From assembly GCA_030448245.1 (NCBI GenBank), contig JAUJNH010000004.1:124001-188000 (forward strand): a stretch of 64,000 nucleotides of DNA, written 5' to 3'. This document shows positions 8,285-18,529 of this stretch, in pieces. Within the stretch, counting starts at the first letter, position 1, and each line of letters starts with the position of its first letter. The notes beneath the pieces are model-generated. The model was given only the letters and a program-made list of their open reading frames with translations, ran no database searches and had not been told where the DNA came from. The translations under genes were made by a program, and so were the position numbers. This stretch comes from Acidimicrobiales bacterium. GTDB lineage: Bacteria > Actinomycetota > Acidimicrobiia > Acidimicrobiales > JAUJNH01.

Positions 8285-10153
8285 ATGACCGACACCGAGC
8301 CTGCGCTGATCCGGGAGGAGCCGGCCCGCCGGGCTCTCGACAGCGTCGTGATCCGCTTCGCCGGAGACTCCGGTGACGGCATGCAGCTGACCGGCGACCG
8401 GTTCACCCAGTCGAGCGCGGTGTTCGGCAACGAGCTGGCCACCCTGCCCGACTTCCCGGCCGAGATCCGGGCCCCCGCCGGCACGCTTGCCGGGGTCAGC
8501 GCCTTCCAGGTCAACATCTCCGACCACCGGGTGCTCACCCCGGGCGACGCCCCCGACGTGCTGGTGGCCATGAACCCGGCGGCGCTGCGCTCCAACCTGG
8601 CCGACCTGCGCCGGGCCGGCACGGTGGTCCTGAACAGCGACGCCTTCGGCGAGCGCGACCTGGCCAAGGCCGGCTACGCAGCCGATCCCCGCCACGACGG
8701 CAGCCTCGACGGGTGGACCGTCTACGAGATCCCGATGACCAGCCTGACCGTCAGGGCCGTGGCGCCCACCGGGGCCAAGCCCCGGGACGCCGAGCGGTCC
8801 AAGAACTTCTTCGCCCTCGGTGTGATCTCGTGGCTGTACGACCGGCCGCCGGACACGATCCTCGACTGGATCGAGAGCCGCTTCGCCAGCCGGGAGACCG
8901 TCCTCGAAGCCAACCGGCTGGCCTTCCGGGCCGGCTGGAACTTCGGCGAGACCGCCGAGATCTTCGAGAGCGGCTACGAGGTGCGGGCTGCCGACCTGGT
9001 GCCGGGCGAGTACACCAACATCAGCGGCAACACGGCCATGGCCTGGGGGCTGATCGCCGCCGGCCAGCGGTCCGGCCTGCCGATCTTCCTCGGCGCCTAC
9101 CCCATCACCCCGGCCACCGACATCCTGCACGAGCTCAGCAAGCACAAGCACTTCGGCGTGCGCACCATGCAGGCCGAGGACGAGATCGCCGGCGTCTGCG
9201 CGGCCATCGGCGCCGCCTTCTCGGGCCACCTCGGCGTCACCACGACCAGCGGGCCGGGCATCGACCTCAAGTCCGAGGCGCTGGGGCTGGCCGTCAGCCT
9301 CGAGCTGCCCCTGCTCGTCCTCGACATCCAGCGGGGCGGCCCGTCCACCGGGCTGCCCACCAAGACCGAGCAGTCCGACCTCCTCTCGGCCATGTACGGC
9401 CGCCACGGCGAGGCGCCGATCCCGATCGTCGCCCCCCGCACCCCCAGCCACTGCTTCACCATGGTGATCGAGGCCGTCCGGATCGCCCTCAAGTACCGGA
9501 CGCCGGTCTTCCTCCTCAGCGACGGCTACCTGGCCAACGGGACCGAGCCGTGGCTGCTGCCCGACGTCGAGCGCCTGCCCGACATCGGCGTCGCCTTTGC
9601 CGACGGACCCAACCACGGCTCGGAGTTCTGGCCCTACCTCCGGGACCCCGAGACGCTGGCCCGGCCGTGGGCCATCCCGGGCACGCCCGGCCTCGAGCAC
9701 CGCATCGGCGGCATCGAGAAGGAGGACGGCACCGGGAACATCAGCTACGACCCGGCGAACCACGACACGATGACCCGGCTGCGGGCCGCCAAGGTGGCCG
9801 GGATCGCCAAGGACATCCCGCTCACCGAGGTCGACGACCAGGACGGCGCCGAGGTCCTCGTCCTCGGCTGGGGATCCACCTACGGCTCGATCGCCGCCGC
9901 CGTCCAGCGGGTGCGGGCCCGGGGCCTCGCCGTGGCCCAGGCCCACCTCACCCACCTCAACCCCTTCCCCCCTGATCTCGGCGCCGTGCTGCGCCGGTAC
10001 CCGAAGGTGATCGTCCCCGAGATGAACCTCGGCCACCTGAGCCGGATGATCAGGGCCGAGTACCTGGTCGATGCCAGGGCGCTCACCAAGGTGGCGGGCC
10101 AGCCGTTCCGGGCCGCCGAGATCGAAGACGCCATCGTGGAGGCGATCAGATGA
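8285..10153 (+). CDS. korA: 2-oxoacid:ferredoxin oxidoreductase, fused gamma-alpha subunit
   Basis: A 622-residue subunit. Residues about 20-210 form the gamma domain (VIRFAGDSGDGMQLTGDRFT), then comes the alpha pyrimidine-binding domain with FLGAYPITPATDILHELSKH and TTSGPGIDLKSEALGLAVSLELP. The C-terminal transketolase-like domain contains LGWGSTYGSI and HLNPFPPDL. With the downstream beta subunit it forms an oxygen-tolerant KorAB-type enzyme that oxidatively decarboxylates 2-oxoglutarate (or a related 2-oxoacid) to the acyl-CoA and reduces ferredoxin, as in the TCA cycle of many Actinomycetota. ATG at 8285 follows a GGGGGG stretch. The exact 2-oxoacid is inferred from the family. Confidence 0.92.
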   Translation: MTDTEPALIREEPARRALDSVVIRFAGDSGDGMQLTGDRFTQSSAVFGNELATLPDFPAEIRAPAGTLAGVSAFQVNISDHRVLTPGDAPDVLVAMNPAALRSNLADLRRAGTVVLNSDAFGERDLAKAGYAADPRHDGSLDGWTVYEIPMTSLTVRAVAPTGAKPRDAERSKNFFALGVISWLYDRPPDTILDWIESRFASRETVLEANRLAFRAGWNFGETAEIFESGYEVRAADLVPGEYTNISGNTAMAWGLIAAGQRSGLPIFLGAYPITPATDILHELSKHKHFGVRTMQAEDEIAGVCAAIGAAFSGHLGVTTTSGPGIDLKSEALGLAVSLELPLLVLDIQRGGPSTGLPTKTEQSDLLSAMYGRHGEAPIPIVAPRTPSHCFTMVIEAVRIALKYRTPVFLLSDGYLANGTEPWLLPDVERLPDIGVAFADGPNHGSEFWPYLRDPETLARPWAIPGTPGLEHRIGGIEKEDGTGNISYDPANHDTMTRLRAAKVAGIAKDIPLTEVDDQDGAEVLVLGWGSTYGSIAAAVQRVRARGLAVAQAHLTHLNPFPPDLGAVLRRYPKVIVPEMNLGHLSRMIRAEYLVDARALTKVAGQPFRAAEIEDAIVEAIR

Positions 10154-10207
10154 CCACCGTCGAGCCCGCCGGCTCTGGAGGCAGGACAGCCCGCCGGCCC
10201 TGGAGGC

Positions 10208-11218
<1,011 letters not shown>

Positions 11219-11231
11219 GCGAACCGAGAGG

Positions 11232-12128
11232 TCAGACGTCGCCCTTGAACGTGTTGCACGAGCCGGGGTCGCCCTCCTCGAGGCCCCGGCGGAGCCACGT
11301 GATCCGCTGCTCGGCGCTGCCGTGGGTGAACGACTCGGGGTTGACCCGCCGGCCGGCCGCCTTCTGCAGGCGGTCGTCGCCGATCTGGCCCGCCGCCCGG
11401 ATCGCCTCCTCGGGGTCACCGGGGTCGAGGCGGATGGTGCCGGCCCGCTGGGCCGTGTTGGCCCACACGCCGGAGTAGCAGTCGGCCTGCAGCTCGGTGC
11501 GCACCGACAGCTCGTTCTCCTGGCTGGGCTTCTTGCGCACGGCGGCGGCGACCTGGTCGTTGGTGCCGAGGATCTGCTGGACGTGGTGGCCGACCTCGTG
11601 GGCCACCACGTAGGCCTGGGCGAAGTCGCCCGGCGCCCCCAGGTTGCGGCGCAGGTCGTCGAAGAAGGACAGGTCCAGGTACACCCGCTGGTCGGCTGGG
11701 CAGTAGAACGGTCCGGCGGCCGAGCTGCCCACCCCGCAGCCGGTCCGGGTCTGGCCGGTGTAGAGCACGAGGGTGGCCGGCTGGTAGCGCTCGCCGGCGT
11801 CGGAGAAGATCGTGCTCCACGTCCGCTGCACGTCGTTGAAGGCGCAGGTGGCGAACACGTCGGCCCGCCCCTGCGGGCCGGTGCCTGCCTTGCAGCTCTG
11901 GCCGGCGAGGTCGCTCGACACCTGCGGCGACGTCGCCTCGAAGCCGGGCTGCGAGACGCCGAACCCACCACCGCCGCCGCCGCCGCCGAGCAGAAGGGCG
12001 ACGACCACCCCGATCAGGCCCAGGATGCCGCCTCCGCCGGCGATCATCCCCCCTCCGGGGAAGCCGCCGCCTCCCCGGACGTCGCTGACGTCACCGACAT
12101 CGACCGTCGCACCCTCGTCGAACTCCAC
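11232..12128 (-). CDS. Membrane-anchored neutral zinc metallopeptidase (YpfJ-like)
   Basis: A 298-residue protein of the putative neutral zinc metallopeptidase family. The N-terminus is acidic, then Gly-rich with one membrane helix (about 30-50: ILGLIGVVVALLLGG). The catalytic domain starts near residue 95 and contains HEVGH at 177-181 within YVVAHEVGHHVQQILG. Downstream RTELQADCYSGVWA carries a probable third zinc ligand (Glu/Asp), and HGSAEQRITWLRRGLE is the family's C-terminal signature. It probably acts outside the membrane; its physiological substrate is unknown. It is convergent with korB, 13 bases away. Confidence 0.88.
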   Translation of the reverse strand: MEFDEGATVDVGDVSDVRGGGGFPGGGMIAGGGGILGLIGVVVALLLGGGGGGGGFGVSQPGFEATSPQVSSDLAGQSCKAGTGPQGRADVFATCAFNDVQRTWSTIFSDAGERYQPATLVLYTGQTRTGCGVGSSAAGPFYCPADQRVYLDLSFFDDLRRNLGAPGDFAQAYVVAHEVGHHVQQILGTNDQVAAAVRKKPSQENELSVRTELQADCYSGVWANTAQRAGTIRLDPGDPEEAIRAAGQIGDDRLQKAAGRRVNPESFTHGSAEQRITWLRRGLEEGDPGSCNTFKGDV

Positions 12129-12406
12129 GGCACCGTGCTACCCGGCGGCGGGGTGCTGCACCCGGTCAGGCCCGGCCTCTCCTCCCCGCACGGCAGTGGG
12201 CGGAGAGCGACCGACCTCCATCATTCGCCGCAAATAACACGGTACGTGTGATCGACATCTACCGGGCATTTGCCGCGTTGTATACCATTCTCTCGCCACA
12301 GCAGGTGGCGGACAGGCAAGAGAAACGGTCATTCCCACGACGAGGCGCCAGCCTCCCGCAACATCGCCGTGGCCCTGAGCGTGCCGGCGGACCAAGGAGA
12401 GACACG
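12129..12406. other. Intergenic region with possible regulatory elements
   Basis: 278 bases between the divergent metallopeptidase and beta-propeller genes, locally richer in A and T than its surroundings. It contains a small perfect inverted repeat ACACG-GTA-CGTGT at 12237-12249 and a TATACC hexamer near 12280 that could be a -10 element. Neither is strong enough for a firm call. No coding sequence is supported. Confidence 0.3.
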
Positions 12407-13540
12407 ATGGCAGTAGCAACAGTGGACGATGGAACAAGTCGACCGGCTCCCAGCCGCCGGCCGGGCAGGAAGCTGGTCGCCGGCATGCTGGGCAGCGTGG
12501 CGCTGTCGGCGTCGCTGCTGGCCCAGGCCGGGCCGGCTTCGGCCGTGGCGCCCGGAGCGAACGGAAGCATCGTCTGTGAGGGCGGCCGCACGCTCCCCGG
12601 GGCGACCGCCACCAATCCCGAGGTGTTCAGCATCAACCCCGACGGCAGCGGAGAGAGGGTCCTGACCAACTTCCCCGGCCGGGACGGCGATCCCTCGATC
12701 TCACCCGACGGGCGAACCATCGCCTTCGAGAGCTTCCGCAGCGGCTCCTCCGAGCTGTGGACGATGAACTCCGACGGCACCAACCTGAGGCAGCTGACCT
12801 TCAACGGCGCTCCCGAGGACCGCGGCAGCTCCTGGTCGCCAGACGGCAGCCAGATCGTCTACCACACCACCGAGTTCCAAGCCCCGTCCGGGCCCGGGCA
12901 CAGCAGCTTCGAGATCATGATCATCAACGCCGACGGCACCGGGAAGACCCGCCTGACCAGCAACAACTTCCAGGACTCGCTCCCGTCGTGGTCGCCGGAC
13001 GGCACGAAGATCGCCTTTTTCAGCAACCGTGACGGCGACGGCGAGATCTACGTGATGAACGTCGACGGCTCCAACGTCACCCGGCTGACGTTCTCGCCGG
13101 GCGAGGATGCGCACCCGATGTGGTCTCCCGACGGCAGCCAGATCACCTTCCACACCCGGCGGTTCGGCGGCCTCGACGTGATGGTCATGAACGCCGACGG
13201 CTCCAACCAGCGGCTGGTGACGACCGGCACCGCAGGGACCTTCGAGTTCTTCCCGGTGTGGTCGCCCGACGGCACCATGATCACCTACACAGGCAACACC
13301 CTGGGCCCGGGCAACTTCGACGTCTACGTCATCAACGTGGACGGCACCGGCGTCAGGCGGCTGACGTTCGGCGCCGGCTTTGACGGGAGGTGTGACTGGG
13401 GCCGCCTGTCGCCGACGACCAAGGACGAGTGCGCGAAGAGCGGGTACAAGCGGTTCAGCAGCCCGACGTTCGAGCGCTTCCGGAACCAGGGCCAGTGCGT
13501 CGCGTTCGTAAAGGCCAGCAGCCGGGCTGGCAAGCAGTAG
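12407..13540 (+). CDS. Secreted TolB-like beta-propeller protein with Cys-containing tail
   Basis: A 377-residue exported protein. ATG at 12407 follows AAGGAGA. The signal peptide runs through GMLGSVALSASLLAQAGPASA. The body is about six PD40/TolB-type blades, each with a SPDG motif (SPDGRTIAFES, WSPDGSQIVYH, WSPDGTKIAFF, WSPDGSQITFH, WSPDGTMITYT) and a DGSN-x-RLT segment. Such propellers bind partner proteins or peptidoglycan; no enzymatic domain is attached. The C-terminus begins TKDECAKSGYKRF and contains FRNQGQC, clearly related to the tail of the Thr-rich secreted protein at 0.4-1.5 kb. I infer a shared surface-targeting or attachment module. Confidence 0.83.
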   Translation: MAVATVDDGTSRPAPSRRPGRKLVAGMLGSVALSASLLAQAGPASAVAPGANGSIVCEGGRTLPGATATNPEVFSINPDGSGERVLTNFPGRDGDPSISPDGRTIAFESFRSGSSELWTMNSDGTNLRQLTFNGAPEDRGSSWSPDGSQIVYHTTEFQAPSGPGHSSFEIMIINADGTGKTRLTSNNFQDSLPSWSPDGTKIAFFSNRDGDGEIYVMNVDGSNVTRLTFSPGEDAHPMWSPDGSQITFHTRRFGGLDVMVMNADGSNQRLVTTGTAGTFEFFPVWSPDGTMITYTGNTLGPGNFDVYVINVDGTGVRRLTFGAGFDGRCDWGRLSPTTKDECAKSGYKRFSSPTFERFRNQGQCVAFVKASSRAGKQ

Positions 13541-13562
13541 GCCTTCGAGCGCCGGCCGACCC

Positions 13563-14642
13563 TCACCGAGGCGGGGACCCCTTCCCCTCGGCGCGGGTCG
13601 GCCGGCAGACGTAGGCCAGGTTCACCCGGTCCTGGGGGACCGTGGTCACCTCCACGTCGAAGCCGGCCGAAGCCAGCATCTGCTCGGCCCGCTCTCGGCC
13701 CCACACCGTGCCCAGGCCGGCGCCGCCGCCGTGAAGGGAGACCTGGAGGCAGTGGAGCGTGGAGAGGCCGTAGAGCCATGGCGCCATCGGGTGGTGCAGG
13801 TTGCGGGCGACGCCCGTGTGCGCCTTGACGTCGACCATGAGGAACACGCCGCCGGGTGCCAGCGCGTCGCGGATGCGGCGCAGCAGCCGAGCCGGGTCGG
13901 TGGCGTCGTGCACGGTGTCAAAGGCGGTGACGAGGTCCCATGGCGGATCGGGGGGAAGGTCGTGGGCGTCGGCCGCCTCGAACCGGGCGGCCGCCCCCGC
14001 GGCGGCGGCGCGAACCCGTGCGGCGGCGATGGCGTCCTGTGCCAGATCGACACCCGCCCAGTCGTTGCCGGGGAAGGCCAGGGCCGCGACCACGGTGGCA
14101 TGCCCCGTCCCACACCCCACGTCGAGGCAGCGCAGGCCGCCCGCGGCCAGGCGCGTGGGCAGCTCGGGTGCGGCAGCGAGGTAGCCGTCGACCAGGGCGG
14201 CCTCGAAGAGCGGCGCGGAGCCCGCGGCCACCGCCTCGGCGAAACCGGGCTGGTAGGCCTCGTACGGCAGGCCCTGCCCGGTGCGGACGGCGTCGGCCGC
14301 CAGCGGCACGACGGGGGCCAGTGCCGTCACGATGGCGGCCGCACGGGCCACGTTCGCCGGGCCCCGGCCCGTCAGGACCGGGACCCAGGCGGCGAGCAGC
14401 TCGTAGCGGCCGTCGTCGTGGAGCACGAAGATCCCGCCGGTCGTCACCGAACCCAGCCACTCCTCGACGTTCCGGGGGTCACACCCAGCTCGACCAGCCA
14501 GCTGGGCCGCCGTCAGCCGACCGGCCCCGGCGGCAGCCTCGAACAGCCCGAGGCGGTGCCCGAGGTCGACCATCAGGACCAGCATCCCCGATCGCAGGTG
14601 CCCGGCCAGCGCCTGCGTCGCCGAGCGCACCTCGTCGTCCAC
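13563..14642 (-). CDS. SAM-dependent methyltransferase with winged-helix N-terminal domain (Rv2258c-like)
   Basis: A 359-residue class I methyltransferase. The N-terminal 90 residues form a winged-helix dimerisation domain like that of Rv2258c (LGHRLGLFEAAAGAGRLTAA...YELLAAWVPVL). The catalytic domain begins near residue 180 with motif I CLDVGCGTGHATVVAA, then FEAADAHDLP, LVTAFDTVHDATDP and a GGVFLMVDVKAH strand. The acceptor substrate is unknown. It is transcribed alone, opposite to the neighbouring propeller gene and the broken peptidase gene. Confidence 0.83.
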   Translation of the reverse strand: MDDEVRSATQALAGHLRSGMLVLMVDLGHRLGLFEAAAGAGRLTAAQLAGRAGCDPRNVEEWLGSVTTGGIFVLHDDGRYELLAAWVPVLTGRGPANVARAAAIVTALAPVVPLAADAVRTGQGLPYEAYQPGFAEAVAAGSAPLFEAALVDGYLAAAPELPTRLAAGGLRCLDVGCGTGHATVVAALAFPGNDWAGVDLAQDAIAAARVRAAAAGAAARFEAADAHDLPPDPPWDLVTAFDTVHDATDPARLLRRIRDALAPGGVFLMVDVKAHTGVARNLHHPMAPWLYGLSTLHCLQVSLHGGGAGLGTVWGRERAEQMLASAGFDVEVTTVPQDRVNLAYVCRPTRAEGKGSPPR

Positions 14643-14758
14643 GACCCGGGTCTACCGCCGCATCGGGATCTCCGGGGACGCCGACGTATCACCGGGACCC
14701 CTGGCGCCTCTGCCCAGCAGCGCCGCACGGGGTGGCGCCAGGCGATGAGGGAGCCACC

Positions 14759-15516
14759 ATGTCCGAGGAATACGTCCCTGCCCAACAGCTCTACCTCGAG
14801 CGCGACGACGAGGGGCTCGTGCGCGTGCTGCGCCCGGCGGAGCGCAGCCGGGCGACGGCGGCTCAGCTCCCCCAGCAGGCCGCCGTCGAGTTCCTGGCCG
14901 AGCACGGCGAGCTGCTCGGCGTGGGCGCCACGTGGCTCACCGGCGCGGACCTGGGGGGGTCGAGGAGCCCGAGGTGGGCAACGGCGCCGACGACATCGAG
15001 CTGCGCTTCGCCGAGGAGAAGTCGCAGTTCGACTCGACCACGGTGGCCTACCAGCAGACCTGACGAGGGATCCCGGTCTGGCGGCGAGGGGTCAGCGTGA
15101 CCATCCGCCGTGACCCGGCGAGCGTCGTGAGCGTGCACAGCTCGGCGTACCGCGCCATCGACGTCGACCTGCCGAGCCCGACCGTCCTCCGGCGCACGGC
15201 CAACCGCGACGGCGGCCGGCTGGGTCAGCGCCCTGCTGAGCGCCGATGCCGGCGACTGGACCAGCGAGGGCCTGGCCGGCGGTGCCTATGGCAAGGTGAT
15301 CCGCTGGGCGTTCGAGAAGCAGGGTCTCTTCCAGGCCCCGGGCGCACCGGTCCCCGTGGCCCGCGAGGTGCCCCGCCGGCCGTCGACGTCTACATCAACG
15401 ACGGCCGCCACGGCGAGTACCAGCACCAGCCCGTCCACTGGCACTGCCAGAACGTGTGGAACCGCCGCTACGCCGACACCGGGACCATCCACGAGGACCC
15501 GTGGCTGGACTGCTGA
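14759..15516 (+). pseudogene. Broken zinc-metallopeptidase gene (thermolysin-type propeptide fragments)
   Basis: Fragments in at least three frames line up as one decayed gene. The start at 14759 encodes MSEEYVPAQQLYLERDDEG. After a shift in a G run near 14955 comes LRFAEEKSQFDSTTVAYQQT, characteristic of the FTP/propeptide region of M4- and M36-like peptidases. A stop and another shift precede VSVTIRRDPASVVSV. Then VIRWAFEKQGLFQAPG and, in a further frame, VDVYINDGRHGEYQHQPVHW appear. No HExxH catalytic segment is present, so there is a large internal loss as well as frameshifts. The multiple lesions argue for real gene decay rather than a single sequencing error. Confidence 0.6.
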
Positions 15517-15563
15517 GACGGCTGGGCGGCGGCCGATCCGGCCGCCGCCCGTTCGTCGCAGGC

Positions 15564-16349
15564 CTAGACCGGCTCGCAGGTGCCGTTGAACAGCAGGGTG
15601 ACTGTGTCGGCGGGGTTCGGCCCGCTGAGCGTGCCGCCCAGCGAGGCCCCGCTCACGACGAAGACCGGCGGGTCGCCGGGCTCGGCCGGCGGGGGGATCT
15701 GGAGGGCGCTGCCGTAGGCCTGCCGGAGGGCGGTCACGGTCGAGCCCATCGTGATGCCGGCGGGGGTGGAGAGGGCGCGGCTCGTGCTGCGCCACCCCGA
15801 GACCTTGCCGCCGGTGCTGCCCAGCCGGAAGCCCTCCCAGCTCACCTCCTCCTCGGCGCCGACGCAGGCCGAATCGACGGCGGGATCGGCGACGGGACGC
15901 CCGAGGGCGCGGCTGACGGCGGCCACCGCCTCCCGGGCCGGCGCCCCCACCCGCGTGACCCCGAGGTCGTTGCCACCGAGGCGCAGCCCGGCCGGCGCCG
16001 CGGCCGGTGCGGGGGCGGCCGGGTTCGGGCTCGGGTTCGGCCCGGGGGCCGATGTCGCCCCGGGGGTGGGAACGACGGGCGCCGACGGGCCGGGGGCCTC
16101 CGGGGTGATCCCGCCGCCGGCGGGTCCCAGGGGCAGTGCTGGGGTGACGTCGGTGGCGACCGGCCCGGGCCCCAGGGTCGTGGTGGACGCGAGGGCGCCG
16201 CCGTCCGCGCTCCGACCACCCTCGTCGCGGGCCTCCAGAGCGACGATGGCCCCGACGACCACGGCGAGGGCGGCGGCGGGGATCAGGGCGAGGGCGAGCG
16301 GGCTCCGGCGGCGGGGTGCCGGTCCCGGGCCACCCGGATCAGGCAGCAT
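15564..16349 (-). CDS. Membrane-anchored Pro/Ala-rich hypothetical protein
   Basis: A 261-residue protein. Its start at 16349 overlaps the end of the oligopeptidase gene by 11 bases, suggesting co-transcription. It has a short cytoplasmic Arg-rich segment, one membrane helix (LALALIPAAALAVVVGAIVA), a roughly 100-residue linker rich in Pro, Ala and Gly, and a C-terminal globular part of about 120 residues beginning LRLGGNDLGVTRVG and ending LLFNGTCEPV. The C-terminal part has two cysteines that could form a disulfide outside the membrane. I do not recognise the family. Confidence 0.6.
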   Translation of the reverse strand: MLPDPGGPGPAPRRRSPLALALIPAAALAVVVGAIVALEARDEGGRSADGGALASTTTLGPGPVATDVTPALPLGPAGGGITPEAPGPSAPVVPTPGATSAPGPNPSPNPAAPAPAAAPAGLRLGGNDLGVTRVGAPAREAVAAVSRALGRPVADPAVDSACVGAEEEVSWEGFRLGSTGGKVSGWRSTSRALSTPAGITMGSTVTALRQAYGSALQIPPPAEPGDPPVFVVSGASLGGTLSGPNPADTVTLLFNGTCEPV

Positions 16350-18396
16350 CCGCGGCGCCCAGGGCGTCGAGCACAAAGGCGTAGACGAGCGCCTCGTCCC
16401 GCCAGGCGTCGTAGCGCCCGGATGGGCCACCGTGGCCGGCGCCCATCTCGGTCTTCAGGTAGACGGGGCGGCCGCTCGTCGAGTGCTCGCGCAGCCGCTG
16501 GACCCACTTGGCCGGCTCCCAGTAGGACACTCGGGGGTCGTTCAGCCCGGCGGTGGCCAGGACAGCCGGGTAGGGGGCGTCGTGCACGTTGTCGTAGGGC
16601 GAGTAGGACCGCATGTAGGCGTACACCTCGGGGTCTTCGAGCGGGTTGCCCCACTCCTCCCACTCGGTGATGGTGAGGGGCAGGCTGGGGTCAAGGATGG
16701 TGGAGAGGCAGTCGACGAAGGGCACCTCGGCCACGGCGGCCCGGCACAGGTCGGTCCGGAGGTTCAGGACGGCGCCGATGAGGAGTCCGCCGGCCGAGGC
16801 CCCGCGGATGGCCAGCCGCTCCGGGCTGGTGTACCCACCGGCGAACAGGTGGTCGGCGCAGGCGAGAAAGTCGGTGAAGGTGTTGGCCTTGCGCAGCAGC
16901 TTCCCGTCGTCGTACCAGGGTCGCCCCAGCTCGCCGCCGCCGCGGATGTGGGCGATGGCGAACACCACGCCCCGCTCGAGCAGCGACAGGCGCAGTGACG
17001 AGAAGCCGGGGTCGATGGAGGCCTCGTAGGAGCCGTAGCCGTACAGCAGGCACGGGTTGGACCCGTCGAGCCGGATCCCCCGCTTGTGCACGTAGCTGAT
17101 CGGCACCCGGGTCCCGTCGTCGGCCGTGGCCCAGAGCCGGCCACACTCGAAGCCCAAGGGGTCGTAGCCGCCCAGGACCGGCTGCTGCTTCAGGAGCCGG
17201 CGCTCGCCGGTGGCGACGTCCTCCTCGTAGACGGTGACCGGGGTGACGGGGGAGGTGTAGGAGAAGCGCAGCTGGGTCGTGTCGAACTCGGGGTTGGCGG
17301 CCCCGCCGACGGCGTAGACCGGCTCGGGCAGGTCGAGCAGGCGCTCGGCGCCGCTGGCCCGGTCGACGATGCGCGCCCGGCGCAGGGCCTCCGACCGCTC
17401 GTACACCACGAGGTGGCCGGCGAACGCCTCGACGCCCTCCAGCTTCACGCCCGGCTGGTGGGGTCGGACCACCGTCCACCGGTCGCGGCCCGGGTCGTCG
17501 AGCGGCGCCTCGACCAGCGAGAAGTCGACGGCGCCGTCGGCGTTGGTGGTGATCAGGAAGCGGTCACCGGCGTCCTCGACCGAGTACTCGACCCCCTCCT
17601 GGCGCGCCTGGATGCAGCGCAGGCCGCCCAGGGGCTCGGCGGTGAGCAGGTACCAGCACTCGCTGGTCACCTTCGAGGCGCAGTCGACAAAGGCGACCCG
17701 CTCGCTGCGGGCCCGCTCGACGCTGACGAAGAAGCGCTCGTCCGGCTCGTCGAAGATGCAGCCGTCCTCGGCCGGGTCGCTCCCGACGACGTGGCGCCAG
17801 ACCTGGAACGGCCGCATCGCGGCGTCGCAGACCGTGTACAGGAACGTGTCGTCGTCGAGCCACGCCGTGCCGTAGTAGGTGCCCTCGATCGTCTCGGGGA
17901 GGTCGGTGCCGCTGGCCAGGTCCCGCACCCGCATGGTGTGCAGCTCGTTGCCGTCGAAGTCGGTGCTGAAGAGGAGCCGGCCCCCAGAGGGGCTGACGTC
18001 GAGGGCGCCGACGGAGAAGTAGGGGCTGTCGCCGGCCTCGGCGTTCCCGTCGAACAGCACGTCCCAGGGCCCCTCCGGGCCGCCGGCCGAACGGGACCAG
18101 ATCGGGTACTGCTGGCCCTCCTCGGTGCGGGTCGTGTACCACCAGCCGCGCTTGCGGTAGGGGACCGACAGGTCCGTCTCGAGCACCCGGGCCTTGATCT
18201 CGTCGAACAGCTCGGCCTGCAGCGGCTCGGTGCCGGCCAGCGCCTCGGCCAGGTAGGCGTTCTCGGCCTCGAGGTGGGCCAGGACGTCCGGGTCCTCCTT
18301 GGCGTCGTCCCGCAGCCACGCCCACTCGTCGACCCGCTCGTCGCCGTGGAAGCTCAGGACCGTCGGGCGCTTGGCAGCGGAGGGCGGGGTGGGCAC
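16339..18396 (-). CDS. ptrB: Oligopeptidase B-like serine peptidase (S9A)
   Basis: A 685-residue prolyl-oligopeptidase-family enzyme. The N-terminal half is a beta-propeller gate (starts near PTVLSFHGDERVDEWAWLRD) and the C-terminal half an alpha/beta-hydrolase. Nucleophile Ser534 lies in IRGASAGGLLIG, Asp620 in GLNDPRVSYWEPAKW and His655 in MGAGHGGPSGRYD. The acidic context and length fit oligopeptidase B, which cleaves short peptides after Lys or Arg in the cytoplasm. I chose GTG at 18396 (VPTPPSAAKRP); a longer frame to 18660 would add Arg/Ser-rich residues lying antisense to the divergent GGDEF gene and is unlikely. Confidence 0.88.
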   Translation of the reverse strand: MPTPPSAAKRPTVLSFHGDERVDEWAWLRDDAKEDPDVLAHLEAENAYLAEALAGTEPLQAELFDEIKARVLETDLSVPYRKRGWWYTTRTEEGQQYPIWSRSAGGPEGPWDVLFDGNAEAGDSPYFSVGALDVSPSGGRLLFSTDFDGNELHTMRVRDLASGTDLPETIEGTYYGTAWLDDDTFLYTVCDAAMRPFQVWRHVVGSDPAEDGCIFDEPDERFFVSVERARSERVAFVDCASKVTSECWYLLTAEPLGGLRCIQARQEGVEYSVEDAGDRFLITTNADGAVDFSLVEAPLDDPGRDRWTVVRPHQPGVKLEGVEAFAGHLVVYERSEALRRARIVDRASGAERLLDLPEPVYAVGGAANPEFDTTQLRFSYTSPVTPVTVYEEDVATGERRLLKQQPVLGGYDPLGFECGRLWATADDGTRVPISYVHKRGIRLDGSNPCLLYGYGSYEASIDPGFSSLRLSLLERGVVFAIAHIRGGGELGRPWYDDGKLLRKANTFTDFLACADHLFAGGYTSPERLAIRGASAGGLLIGAVLNLRTDLCRAAVAEVPFVDCLSTILDPSLPLTITEWEEWGNPLEDPEVYAYMRSYSPYDNVHDAPYPAVLATAGLNDPRVSYWEPAKWVQRLREHSTSGRPVYLKTEMGAGHGGPSGRYDAWRDEALVYAFVLDALGAADAA

Positions 18397-18529
18397 CGGG
18401 CCAGCGTAGGGTCGAGCGCGTGGCCGTCCGGCTGCGGGCGGCGCCTCGGCGCACCGGCCACAGGGAGCCGAACCCGGCTGACGATCCCCGACTCCGCAGG
18501 TCCGGGCCCAGCCCGCCGATCGGTGGGAC

